In this document: in pieces, positions 19,360 through 27,804 of the stretch
Layout of the letters: each line of letters begins with the position of its first letter
How positions within the stretch are numbered: the stretch's first letter is position 1
Assembly: GCF_000686805.1 (NCBI RefSeq)
Contig: NZ_JMLP01000011.1
Coordinates: forward strand, 248,001-312,000
Length of the DNA stretch: 64,000 nucleotides
Direction of reading: 5' to 3'
Source of the DNA: Bacillus sp. UNC41MFS5
GTDB taxonomy: Bacteria > Bacillota > Bacilli > Bacillales_B > DSM-18226
The notes under the pieces: model-generated
Told to the model about the DNA's origin: nothing
Seen by the model: the letters and a program-made list of their open reading frames with translations, nothing else
The model's database searches: none
Translations under genes and position numbers: made by a program

Positions 19360-20051
19360 TGTTTGGCACTTCCTTTAAGTAAAATCCCTTTAACGCTCGA
19401 TTCATTTCGTAAAATCAATGAACTATTACGCACAATCAAGAAAAAAATGAAACTTGGTAATACCATGAAGGCAAAAACGGGTTTAATTAATAATATGAAG
19501 ATAAAAAAGCAAGCCAATATCGTATTTAAAAAGGTAATATAATATTTTTTAATAGAATAATAGAATGACAAGATGAACAGCGTTTTTAATGAATGTTTCG
19601 TTTTTGCCATGATCACCAGTCCACAAACAACCATATTTAATAATAGGATGGATAAGATGATAAATAAGGGAGAAACAATAGCAAATACTGATTTATCCAT
19701 AAACACCGCAATATCAATCGCTAAAATGAATAACAGTGCCAAGGTGATCGACCATAAACGCAGCGACTCCGCGAATTTCCCCTTAAAAAAATGCCAATAA
19801 TCTTTTGTCACACTAATATCTTTTTCTACCACTATTTTATTAAGAGCTGCGAGTAATGCTGCTAACGCAGGTCCCATTGGTATAAGCGTAATAAAGTAAT
19901 AGATCATGTTTGATGGGACAAATTGTAAAGTAGACAGTGCCAGGATAAAGGGTATATTAGCAATAGCAAAATACAAATTTAACATCAAAAACCAATAACC
20001 ATAATTAAAAATGGCAGCATATTGAAAATGGGACAGGTTCATTCGAAACAT
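19356..20051 (-). CDS. DUF624 (YesL-like) membrane protein
   Basis: A 231-residue integral membrane protein with five or six hydrophobic segments, of the DUF624/YesL family that accompanies Gram-positive oligosaccharide ABC importers and YesMN pairs. Its role is not established; a part in importer function is suggested by constant linkage. It starts 6 bases after the second permease gene and overlaps the heparinase-like gene by 4, within a single operon from 23304 down to kduD. Confidence 0.8.
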   Translation of the reverse strand: MFRMNLSHFQYAAIFNYGYWFLMLNLYFAIANIPFILALSTLQFVPSNMIYYFITLIPMGPALAALLAALNKIVVEKDISVTKDYWHFFKGKFAESLRLWSITLALLFILAIDIAVFMDKSVFAIVSPLFIILSILLLNMVVCGLVIMAKTKHSLKTLFILSFYYSIKKYYITFLNTILACFFIFILLIKPVFAFMVLPSFIFFLIVRNSSLILRNESSVKGILLKGSAKH

Positions 20052-20057
20052 GTAAGA

Positions 20058-20942
20058 TCAGCCTTTCATACCAGTCGTTGCTATTCCTTCAATAATATAT
20101 CTTTGGGCAAAAATAAATATAATGGTAATCGGTATAATCGATACTAGAGATGCAGCCATAATCAGAGCATATTGTGCATCATATAAAGTGACAAACATAC
20201 GTAAACCTAACTGAATTGTTTTCACTTCTGTTGAATTTAAGTAAATAAACGGTCCCATGTAATCGTTCCAAGTATTGACGAAGGTTAACACGATTAGGGT
20301 CGTAAGGGCTGGTTTAGATAATGGCAAGATGATTTTGAAGTAGATGCCATATTCGTTCAATCCGTCGACGCGGGCCGCTTCGCTTAACTCTTCAGGAATA
20401 CTCATATAGAACTGTCTCATCAAGAAGACACCAAATGCACTAAATGCTTGTAATAGAACGAGCGACCATAATGTATCGGTTAAGTGCACTTCTCGCATCA
20501 TAATAAACTGTGGAATCATATAAGCTTGCCACGGTACTGCAATCGTCCCAATATACGCTAAGAAAAGTGCATTTCTTCCTTTAAATCTCATCTTTGAAAA
20601 ACCATAAGCTGCAAAACTACTAGTCAGTACCTGAATAAAGGTAACGACCACACTTAAAAAGATGGTATTTTTAAAGAATGTGAATAGTGGGATTTGATGC
20701 CAGATTTCTACAAAGTTATTCCATTGCGGCTTAGTAGGTATCCATTGGATTGGAACACTAAAAACTTGATTATCTTGTTTTAATGAGGATGAGATCATCC
20801 AGAAAAAAGGAATTAACACCAACAGAGATAAAAGAAGTAAAAAGAGATATGTGATGGTATTCCCTATTTTTTTCTTGGTACTTTGAGACATTCCAGAGCT
20901 TTTTGCTGTTGCATCTACAGGGCTTTTTGCTGTTGCATCCAA
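20058..20942 (-). CDS. Sugar ABC transporter permease (MalG type)
   Basis: About 294 residues with six TM segments and the EAA loop EAARVDGLNEYGIYFKIILP that docks the ATPase. It forms the channel with the neighbouring MalF-type permease. GTG 20951 overlaps the RBS (GGGAG), so TTG 20942 at 8-nt spacing is favoured. The first 16 residues hold an in-frame direct duplication (DATAKSP, DATAKSS) from a repeat of about 24 bp, just before the conserved part begins at MSQSTKKK. The duplication is unusual and may be recent. Confidence 0.9.
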   Translation of the reverse strand: MDATAKSPVDATAKSSGMSQSTKKKIGNTITYLFLLLLSLLVLIPFFWMISSSLKQDNQVFSVPIQWIPTKPQWNNFVEIWHQIPLFTFFKNTIFLSVVVTFIQVLTSSFAAYGFSKMRFKGRNALFLAYIGTIAVPWQAYMIPQFIMMREVHLTDTLWSLVLLQAFSAFGVFLMRQFYMSIPEELSEAARVDGLNEYGIYFKIILPLSKPALTTLIVLTFVNTWNDYMGPFIYLNSTEVKTIQLGLRMFVTLYDAQYALIMAASLVSIIPITIIFIFAQRYIIEGIATTGMKG

Positions 20943-20954
20943 TGTTTTCACTCC

Positions 20955-21890
20955 CTAATAGTCCGTTTTCTTTTCTTGAATTCGGAATTGAACAATCGTG
21001 ATTCCTAAGACAATGACGAATAATACTAACGCGATGGCAGAAGCATAACCAAAGTCATACTTTACAAAAGCTTGATTATAAATGAGATATACCAATACGT
21101 TTGTCGCACGGCCTGGACCACCCATTGTCATGACTTGGATCAAATCGAATACTTTAAAACTAGAAATCGTTAACATAATTAATACTAAGAACGTGGTTGG
21201 AGCAAGCATGGGTAAAGTTATATGTCTAAATTCATGCCAAACATTCGCACCATCAATTTTCGCAGCTTCATATAATTCTTTCGGTATACTCTGCAATCCT
21301 GCTAAATAAAGGACCATATAGTAGCCCATTCCACGCCAAACACTGACAATAATAATCGCTGGCATCGCCCATTTTGACGAAGAAGTCCATCCCGGTGGAT
21401 GATCAATTCCAATCCACCGTAAAAATTCATTGATTAGTCCCATATCAGGATGAAATAACATATTCCATACAACCGCAATGGCTACTAAGGATGTAACATA
21501 CGGAAAAAAGATCGCTGCACGAAATGTGCCGATTCCGCGGATTTTTTTATTGAGTAGGATCGCTAATAGCAAAGAACAGATTAATGTTAATGGAACGGTA
21601 CCGATGGTATAGTAGACTGTATTCCAAAGGGAAATCCAAAACGTTGTGTCATGAATCATGGTTATGAAGTTTTTTAATCCTATGAATTCAGGAGCTGAAA
21701 AGGCATCCCATTTCATAAAAGCAATCACGAAGGACGCGACCACAGGGATTAATGTAAAAATAAAGAATCCAAGGAAGTTCGGGGCGATAAAGGACCAGGC
21801 AACTAATGTATTTCTTCTTTTCCGTTTCTTTTCGGATACAATTTTAATTTCAGGAGCATTAACGACCATGTTTGTGTTTGGATTAATCAT
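20955..21890 (-). CDS. Sugar ABC transporter permease (MalF/UgpA type)
   Basis: 311 residues with six TM segments after a charged N-terminus (KKRKRRN) and the EAA loop EAAKIDGANVWHEFRHITLP. It pairs with the next gene and the lipoprotein at 22012-23304. No ATPase gene lies in the locus, so a shared MsmX-like ATPase elsewhere in the genome is expected, as is usual for Bacillus oligosaccharide importers. Confidence 0.92.
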   Translation of the reverse strand: MINPNTNMVVNAPEIKIVSEKKRKRRNTLVAWSFIAPNFLGFFIFTLIPVVASFVIAFMKWDAFSAPEFIGLKNFITMIHDTTFWISLWNTVYYTIGTVPLTLICSLLLAILLNKKIRGIGTFRAAIFFPYVTSLVAIAVVWNMLFHPDMGLINEFLRWIGIDHPPGWTSSSKWAMPAIIIVSVWRGMGYYMVLYLAGLQSIPKELYEAAKIDGANVWHEFRHITLPMLAPTTFLVLIMLTISSFKVFDLIQVMTMGGPGRATNVLVYLIYNQAFVKYDFGYASAIALVLFVIVLGITIVQFRIQEKKTDY

Positions 21891-21945
21891 ATTGTCCCAC
21901 CCTATTAATTTGGCGGTTCTCCCCTTTCAAAAAAGGTATTTAAAA

Positions 21946-22000
21946 TGGGACAAAAGCTACGATTTAGTCATTTGCTCTAAACCTATTAATTTTTGTCCCA
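21946..22000 (-). terminator. Intercistronic stem-loop between binding protein and permeases
   Basis: TGGGACAAAA and TTTTGTCCCA (10-bp perfect arms at 21946-21955 and 21991-22000) flank a 35-base loop. A partial terminator or mRNA-stabilising structure here would allow more binding protein than permease to be made, as in other importer operons. There is no tight T-run directly after the stem. Confidence 0.6.
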
Positions 22001-22011
22001 TCCTATTTAAT

Positions 22012-23304
22012 CTACTTATTTAACACTTCAGATTTAACACGTTTTCCCATTGTTTTGATTCCTTTGTCAATACTGTTTTCACCGATCATGATTAAGTCGT
22101 GTTCTTCCCCTAAAATTTGATCAATGGCTGCAGAATTTTTGTTCATTGGCATTTCAATATTTACAAAGTCAGGGCTAAATGCTTTCTTTGAAAGTTCATC
22201 GCTTGGCATACCAGCAACATTAAAATAGACATTATTAATTTCATCTGTACGATAAGCCGGAACTACACCAACGCCTGCAACAACTTTTGCACCTTCTTCA
22301 CCAGAAGCCCATTTAACAAATTTCTCAGCCTCTTTGCTATGTGCTGCATTCTTATTTACTGCAAAAGCTGTTGGGGAGCCCCATGATTTAACTTCGCCTT
22401 TGGCCGTTTGTGGCAGTGGAGCAATAGCCCAATCCACATTTGTTTTACCGCCATTTTTCGAATTAAGAACACCAGCCATATACCAAGTACCCATTGGAAG
22501 CATTGCGGCTTTTTCCGTTTCAAATTGTGATGCATACGTAGTGTTCGTTGATTTTGCCGTTCCATAATCTAGTACACTCTTATCGTCCTGCATCCCTCTG
22601 AAAACTTTATACATATTGGCTAAGAAGCTATAGTCTCCTTTAATGATTGCATCAGGCTTACCTACTTCTTGAGCTGCTGCAGTAGCATTAGTAATAGATC
22701 TCCATACATGGTTATAAGCACCATATACTTTTGTATCACCAGAGCCAGAAGTTAATTTCTTTGCTGTTTCCTTATACTCATCCCAGGTTAAATTTTCAGG
22801 ATATTTTACGCCTGCTTGGTCAAATAGTTTTTTGTTGTAATAAAGTACCCAAAAGTCATTCCGATATGGTAATGCAAAGATTTTTCCTTGATTATCTTTC
22901 ATATAATCCAATGTTCCTAGATATTTCTCTCCATCTAAACTCTTTGCGTATTCAGTCATGTCTTTTAATTGTCCGCGGTAAGCATAGTTTGAATAGCCAA
23001 TTAAGTTTTTCATCGTTAAGATATCTGAATCATCATTACCAGCTAACATTGTTGTTAATTTTTGATCATATTGTGCTGCTTCAATATCAACTGGTTCGAT
23101 TTTTACATTTGGATTTGCTTTTTCATAGGCTTCAAATAATGCTTTAAATTCAGGTGTTGTATCATAGTTCCAAACCGTTACTTTCAGGGTAGTTTTTCCA
23201 TCTTTTGTTTCCTTGGATGCTGTTTTATCCGAACTACAACCCACCATTACACTACTAAGAATAAGTATGAACATTAATATTAAGGCGAGATTCTTTTTCA
23301 TCAT
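22012..23304 (-). CDS. Sugar-binding lipoprotein of the ABC importer
   Basis: A 430-residue family 1 solute-binding protein with a signal peptide ending in the lipobox MVGC. It captures oligosaccharides outside and passes them to the two permeases encoded just downstream. It is the first gene of the operon running to kduD. The start ATG-ATG follows GTGGGGG. It is distinct from the binding protein at 7475-8821. Confidence 0.9.
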   Translation of the reverse strand: MMKKNLALILMFILILSSVMVGCSSDKTASKETKDGKTTLKVTVWNYDTTPEFKALFEAYEKANPNVKIEPVDIEAAQYDQKLTTMLAGNDDSDILTMKNLIGYSNYAYRGQLKDMTEYAKSLDGEKYLGTLDYMKDNQGKIFALPYRNDFWVLYYNKKLFDQAGVKYPENLTWDEYKETAKKLTSGSGDTKVYGAYNHVWRSITNATAAAQEVGKPDAIIKGDYSFLANMYKVFRGMQDDKSVLDYGTAKSTNTTYASQFETEKAAMLPMGTWYMAGVLNSKNGGKTNVDWAIAPLPQTAKGEVKSWGSPTAFAVNKNAAHSKEAEKFVKWASGEEGAKVVAGVGVVPAYRTDEINNVYFNVAGMPSDELSKKAFSPDFVNIEMPMNKNSAAIDQILGEEHDLIMIGENSIDKGIKTMGKRVKSEVLNK

Positions 23305-23410
23305 TTACCCCCACTTTTTTTAATTCATTTACTTTGTAACAGTGCTGCACTTATAGCAAAATCATTTGTCTGAACTTAAACTGATCAACTCCTTATCAAG
23401 GATTAATTAT

Positions 23411-23424
23411 TGAAAGCCTTTACA
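23411..23424 (-). promoter_or_regulatory. cre-like site upstream of the import operon
   Basis: TGTAAAGGCTTTCA on the minus strand matches the 14-base cre pattern except at the central CG. It lies about 107-120 bp before the binding-protein start, with GATAAT-like boxes nearby on the promoter side. It shares its core with the sites at 8853 and 14034. Confidence 0.45.
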
Positions 23425-23504
23425 AGTTAAAGATTATCAAATTATCTCGCCCATACTATAAGACTAATTTTACCGGTTATATGAATATTTTGACTTTTAT
23501 GCAA

Positions 23505-23552
23505 AAAAGGAACTTTGTCATTCCCATCCTGGGAATAGACAAAGTTCCTTTT
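23505..23552. terminator. Long perfect hairpin, orphan terminator
   Basis: AAAAGGAACTTTGTC pairs perfectly over 15 bp with GACAAAGTTCCTTTT, and the loop contains CCCATCCTGGG. It has U-rich ends in both directions. No gene in the window ends here, so it may be the trace of a lost gene or insulate the import operon promoter. Confidence 0.6.
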
Positions 23553-23565
23553 AAAGAGATGCCAC

Positions 23566-23601
23566 GGGGACGGTTCGAGGAGCCAGAAAAAGGAGACCTC
23601 G
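23566..23601. repeat. REP-like element GGGGACGGTTCGAGG...CCTCG
   Basis: GGGGACGGTT is followed by an inverted repeat CGAGG/CCTCG. GGGACGG-type motifs also occur at 2619 (hairpin) and at 24186 inside the glycosyltransferase gene. This looks like a fragment of a dispersed short repeat family. Confidence 0.4.
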
Positions 23602-23725
23602 CATCTGCACACCGGTAATAAAATAAATAAAAAAACTAGTAAATTCGTAAATTCCTTTCTCTATTTTTTGCATAAAATAATATTTAAATATTACTAAAAT
23701 CAATATCAATTTAGGAGGTGATAGG

Positions 23726-23872
23726 ATGGATCAACAAGGCAATCAACCTTGTGAAGGCCACATTTTTTGTGTACACTGCGGACTTCCAATTGACCAAGAT
23801 GAACCTTATTTCATTTATATAGAAAAGGATTTAAACGGTCATAATGTTTATTGCTGCGATGAATGTTCTTAA
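23726..23872 (+). CDS. 48-residue zinc-ribbon-like protein
   Basis: A small protein beginning MDQQGNQPCEGHIFCVHCG and ending GHNVYCCDECS. Cysteines form CVHC near residues 15-18 and CCDEC near 42-46, plus a further Cys at 9 and a His at 12, consistent with one bound zinc. The RBS is excellent (TTAGGAGGTGATAGG before ATG). There is no TM segment or signal peptide. No family is recognised. It stands alone between the polysaccharide locus and the glycosyltransferase. Strong codon structure and Cys spacing argue that it is real. Confidence 0.75.
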   Translation: MDQQGNQPCEGHIFCVHCGLPIDQDEPYFIYIEKDLNGHNVYCCDECS

Positions 23873-24019
23873 TATTAAGGCTGCACACTACAGTCTTTTT
23901 TTATTATCTAGTTTTTAAACTATTTAATATTAAAATCACATAAAATACTCTTATGTAAGAAAAAGCCGCCAAGAATGACAGCCGGATCTTTAACTCTCGC
24001 ACTCATAAATTCAATAAGG

Positions 24020-24047
24020 AAGGATAGCTCTTTACAATCCTATCCTT
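24020..24047 (-). terminator. Terminator of the GT2 gene
   Basis: An 8-bp stem AAGGATAG/CTATCCTT lies directly after the glycosyltransferase stop on the minus strand, but the T-tail is poor. Confidence 0.5.
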
Positions 24048-25274
24048 TTAGATCGTCCTCAGTTTATCGAACAACCAAACAAGATGAATGTATTTACCAA
24101 AAGATTGTATTTGATCTCTCTCGATCAGGATACGTTCCATTGCAATCAGGTCGTCGCAGAACCTGGTATCTTGAACTAGGTTAACAGGGGGACGGTTTTC
24201 TGCAATATTTATACGAATTTGAAGAAGTAACGTTATGATTGCTTGGTTAAATTCATGAAACTCATAAGGAAAACTTGCATTAAGGGATTGATGTTCTAAT
24301 ATAATCATTTCCATGAGTCCATAATCCGTCGGATGAATAGAGTGCAGCGCTCTAATGGAAACATCAAGAACCGGGTGCTTTTGTTGAAACAACAGACGAT
24401 TTAAGTTCATATCCTCCTCCTTCGTTTTTGACGGCGGATGTTCTTGATGAAACGTTTCTAAATCATCTTCGATAATAAAATTAGCAGAGGCCTTATATAA
24501 CCTATAAGCAAACTCAGCATCCTCGGGTCCCCATCCGTTGAAACTCTCCTCATAGCCGCCGACTTGCTCCATAAAACTTCTTTTAATAGAAAGAAAACCT
24601 AAGCAAGCCATCCAACGCAATGGGCTGTTATAAAAATGTTCACTTAGGTATTTTAATAAATGATGAGCATAACTTCTGTATTTTACAATTGAGCATAAAT
24701 TGTTTATATCATCAATATCCTCCCTCTTAACCACTTGTTGGGGCTCTTGTAAATGTCTGATATGAGTCGTTAAGTTACTAAGTGTCGGTTCTTGCGATAG
24801 TACCTCTTTAAGGCGTTGGTTGAAGAGGGAATTCCTTTCACTCCACTTATAAATCGAGTTGATTTGATTATCAGTAAAATCCGGGGATAAATAAGTATAA
24901 ATGCGCCCCCGCTTGCTTCCTGCAATAACAACGGATTTATCGTTAGTGAGATGATGCTGTTGGTTAAGGGTAACATAGTTAGGGGAAACGATGGTTTCTG
25001 CATCCAAAATGATAATAATTTCTCCCCTCGCATGCCTAAGTCCTATATTTCTTGAAGCAGCAACTCCAACATTAGTACGATTACGAATATATTGAAAATG
25101 GTAGGGTGGACAGTATTCCTTTATTTTTGGGGTCTGGTCGGTAGAGGCATCATCAATCAATATCACTTCCATTTTGGATAAATCAAAGCACTGTTTTTCC
25201 AACGCATAAAGACTAAGCAGATTAAGGGGATAGCGGTTATATGAAGGCATGATGACCGTCACTTCAATTTCCAT
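24048..25274 (-). CDS. GT2 family glycosyltransferase
   Basis: A 408-residue soluble glycosyltransferase with a GT-A fold. The N-terminal nucleotide-sugar domain has VTVIMPSYNRYPLNLLSLYAL, LIDDAST, and a DXD-like LDAE. The acceptor/base region is GGYEESFNGWGPEDAEFAYRL, as in galactosyltransferase-type GT2 proteins. There are no TM segments. ATG 25274 follows AAGGAGG at a rather long 13 nt; the alternative TTG at 25316 lacks an RBS. The C-terminal coding region includes a GGGGGACGGTT repeat-like stretch. The substrate is unknown. Confidence 0.85.
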   Translation of the reverse strand: MEIEVTVIMPSYNRYPLNLLSLYALEKQCFDLSKMEVILIDDASTDQTPKIKEYCPPYHFQYIRNRTNVGVAASRNIGLRHARGEIIIILDAETIVSPNYVTLNQQHHLTNDKSVVIAGSKRGRIYTYLSPDFTDNQINSIYKWSERNSLFNQRLKEVLSQEPTLSNLTTHIRHLQEPQQVVKREDIDDINNLCSIVKYRSYAHHLLKYLSEHFYNSPLRWMACLGFLSIKRSFMEQVGGYEESFNGWGPEDAEFAYRLYKASANFIIEDDLETFHQEHPPSKTKEEDMNLNRLLFQQKHPVLDVSIRALHSIHPTDYGLMEMIILEHQSLNASFPYEFHEFNQAIITLLLQIRINIAENRPPVNLVQDTRFCDDLIAMERILIERDQIQSFGKYIHLVWLFDKLRTI

Positions 25275-25620
25275 GTTTCTACTTTTTCCTCCTTGTGAAC
25301 CTATAGTTTCGAACAATTAATGCAGTTCGGCTTACTTTGTTCCGTTTATTTTATTACTAGTACTTAACGAAAGAATATACCGAAAATAATTAATAGGATG
25401 GAAAGCACCACGATTAGCAAAATTAACACCACATCTATCTGATATAGTCTATCACCACCTTAATTAAGAGATATTACATCGTATGTCAGAACAATAAACC
25501 TCGAATTGGACAAGAACAAAACTTTACATTTACTTAACATAAAAAAAATATTAGCTTGCTGCACATTTCTAAGATCTTTTGCTTACCCAAGTAACCTTCC
25601 AGTTCGCTCCATAAAAAAAA
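25275..25620. other. Intergenic stretch, no secure gene
   Basis: No open frame of protein size with a credible start. The minus strand at 25364-25432 can encode a 22-residue hydrophobic peptide from a GTG, but its only RBS-like AAGGTGG lies 22 bases away. Otherwise nothing was seen apart from the terminator that follows. Confidence 0.4.
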
Positions 25621-25636
25621 CTGCCTATAATGGCAG
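25621..25636 (-). terminator. Terminator of the MFS-uspA operon
   Basis: The stem CTGCC/GGCAG with the loop TATAAT is followed on the minus strand by eight T residues, about 40 nt after the uspA stop. Confidence 0.8.
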
Positions 25637-25677
25637 CTGGATCACTTGTCAACAGACCGGGACCGTGGTCTACTTCA

Positions 25678-26115
25678 TCATTCCGGTGTACGAATAACTA
25701 ATACATCACAATTCGCAGTACGTACAATCGCTTCCGATACGGAACCTAGTAAGAAAAGTTCAACCGCATTTAGCCCGGTTGCACCACAGATTATTAAATC
25801 TGCCTCTACTACACTTGCAACCTCTTTAGTGATATGCGTTTTGGGAGAACCATATTCGATTACTACCTTTACGTTTTCAATTCCTTCGATATCTGCTTGT
25901 GCCTTGTAACGATTCAATAATTCCTCTGATCGCTGATGGGCACGTTCAACACTGGAACGATCATACGTCTCGAATGAACGAGTATTGATGATGTTTACGA
26001 TGGTTACGAGTGCTCCTTTGTTTCGTTTTGCCACATCGATGGATTTACGAAATGCGTATTCCGCTTCTTTTGAACCATCGACAGCTACAACAATACTTTT
26101 ATAATGATTGGCCAT
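25678..26115 (-). CDS. Universal stress protein (UspA family)
   Basis: A 145-residue single Usp domain: IVVAVDGSKEAEYAF at the N-terminus and the ATP-binding pattern GATGLNAVELFLLGSVSEAI near the C-terminus, followed by VLVIRTPE. ATG 26115 is chosen (AAGGGAG, 10 nt) over TTG 26124. It lies 17 bases after the efflux pump gene and probably shares its transcript, coupling stress protein and efflux expression. Confidence 0.9.
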   Translation of the reverse strand: MANHYKSIVVAVDGSKEAEYAFRKSIDVAKRNKGALVTIVNIINTRSFETYDRSSVERAHQRSEELLNRYKAQADIEGIENVKVVIEYGSPKTHITKEVASVVEADLIICGATGLNAVELFLLGSVSEAIVRTANCDVLVIRTPE

Positions 26116-26132
26116 TTGTTTCAATCTCCCTT

Positions 26133-27584
26133 CTACGCTTTGGCTTTTTGATGAATAGGACTTTTGATAAATAATGACAAGACAACATTAATCACCGCTA
26201 GCACTAAACTAATGGTAAACACTACGGAAGATCCCGCTGCTGCTGCCTGTGGTAATTCATGAGCAATGCTCGCCGCGTAACTACTCTCTCTAGCTGAAAA
26301 AATCGATACCAACACCGCAATACCAATAGCTCCGGCAACTTGTTGAAGTGTTTGAGTAAGTGCAATTCCATCTGGATAGTACTGTTTCGGAAGCGAATTG
26401 AGCGTGTTCGTTTGTACCGAAGCAAGCACCGCTCCAATCCCTAACATCATGACAATATGTGTGACCACAATCATCCATAATGCCGTGTCTGACCCAAATT
26501 GTGAATAGAATACATAACCAATCGCGACTAAAATGGTCCCGGGAGTAATGACCGCTTTCGGACCATATTTATCAAATAAACGACCAATCGTTGGAGCTAA
26601 TATACAATTAAGCAAGCTGCCCGGCAGCAGGATAAGGCCGGTTGTAAAAGCAGCAATAAGCAGCGCCATTTGCATATACATTGGTAAGATAACAAGCATG
26701 GACAACATATTAAAGAACGTAATGAATGTCATAAAAACACCTAGAACGAATAGAGGGTATTTGAATGCTATTAGATTTAGCATCGGCGTCTCCATTTTCG
26801 TCTGACGGATTGCAAAAAGAATCAGTGCAGCAAATCCAATGATGATTGATCCAAGGACTGTTGCACTCGTCCAGCCGGCATCACCAGAAACACTGAATCC
26901 GTACACGACCCCACCGAATCCAATTGTCGAAAGAACAACCGATACGGCATCAATGGAAACCTTACGAACCTCATTAACATTTGGTAAATAGAGGATCCCG
27001 AACATAAGAGAGAACAATAAAAACGGTAAGGTAACCCAGAAAATCCAATGCCAGGATAATGTATCTAAAATAAGTCCGGCGATGGTTGGACCTAAGGCTG
27101 GACCAGCTAACATAACTAAGCCCATAACCCCCATCGCGCCGCCTCGTTTATTGGGAGGGAAGATGGTGAAAATAACATTTTGTGTTAACGGTAGAGCAAT
27201 CGCTAACCCAGCTGCCTGGATCACACGTGCCGCCAATAACAGACTAAATACAGGTGCAATGGCTGCTAAAATGGTCCCGATTAGGGATAGTGAGATAGAC
27301 GTCAAAAACATTTGACGAGTGGTAAATTTTTGCATCAAAATACCGGTTACCGGTACTAAAATACCTAATGTTAAGAAATATCCTGTCGCTAACCAGCCGA
27401 TCGTCGTTGCATTCACACGAAAGATTTGACTTAAGTCTCCTAAGGCAATATTTAAGGCTGTTTCACTAAAAAGTCCGACAAAGCCTGCAACAAACAGGGC
27501 TGCCATGATCGGGCCTGTTTTTATTTGATGATTCACCACGGAATCTGCTTTGATTCGTTGATTCTGAGCAGTTTGTACATTCAC
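26133..27584 (-). CDS. MFS drug efflux transporter (DHA2/EmrB-QacA type)
   Basis: 483 residues with about 14 hydrophobic segments and the DHA2 motifs WLATGYFLTLGILVPVTGIL (motif D region), GRLFDKYGPKA (motif A) and GLVMLAGPALGPTIAG (motif C of antiporters). It should export lipophilic drugs or similar compounds using the proton gradient. The start is GTG 27584 with AAGGGG at 9 nt. Its promoter overlaps a perfect inverted repeat, and a MarR gene lies close by, so substrate-induced derepression is likely. Confidence 0.9.
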   Translation of the reverse strand: MNVQTAQNQRIKADSVVNHQIKTGPIMAALFVAGFVGLFSETALNIALGDLSQIFRVNATTIGWLATGYFLTLGILVPVTGILMQKFTTRQMFLTSISLSLIGTILAAIAPVFSLLLAARVIQAAGLAIALPLTQNVIFTIFPPNKRGGAMGVMGLVMLAGPALGPTIAGLILDTLSWHWIFWVTLPFLLFSLMFGILYLPNVNEVRKVSIDAVSVVLSTIGFGGVVYGFSVSGDAGWTSATVLGSIIIGFAALILFAIRQTKMETPMLNLIAFKYPLFVLGVFMTFITFFNMLSMLVILPMYMQMALLIAAFTTGLILLPGSLLNCILAPTIGRLFDKYGPKAVITPGTILVAIGYVFYSQFGSDTALWMIVVTHIVMMLGIGAVLASVQTNTLNSLPKQYYPDGIALTQTLQQVAGAIGIAVLVSIFSARESSYAASIAHELPQAAAAGSSVVFTISLVLAVINVVLSLFIKSPIHQKAKA

Positions 27585-27706
27585 TTATTAAAACCCCTTA
27601 TATTAAAATTTTCTCTTACCCCTTTTTTCCCTTTTGCTAAAAAACGATTATGATGATTAGCAAAAGTCCTGCCGTAGTACACCCCCTGATACTAACAATT
27701 CGTTAA

Positions 27707-27781
27707 CTATATCAAAGAATTTTTCTAATTGTCAACAAAGTTGACAAAATTAATTAAATGAGTTATTATCAACTTAGTTGA
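27707..27781. promoter_or_regulatory. Divergent promoters with two MarR-type operators
   Basis: The minus promoter has TTGACA (27730-27735), 17 bp and ATATAG (27707-27712) for the efflux pump. The plus promoter has TTGACA (27741-27746), 17 bp and TATTAT (27764-27769) for the CarD-like gene. Operator 1, TTGTCAACAAAGTTGACAA (27729-27747), has perfect 8-bp arms and covers both -35 boxes. Operator 2, TCAACTTAGTTGA (27769-27781), overlaps the plus start. One repressor could therefore silence both genes. Confidence 0.75.
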
Positions 27782-27804
27782 CGTTATTGATTGGGAGTGA
27801 ACAA

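Noticed and set aside
24186..24200. GGGGGACGGTT inside the GT2 coding region as a repeat insertion
   Set aside because: The reading frame continues without disruption and no inverted partner is present, so a chance match is more likely than an inserted element.
25364..25432. 22-residue hydrophobic peptide on the minus strand
   Set aside because: Composition resembles a small membrane peptide, but the only RBS-like sequence is 22 bases from the GTG and other frames are closed.
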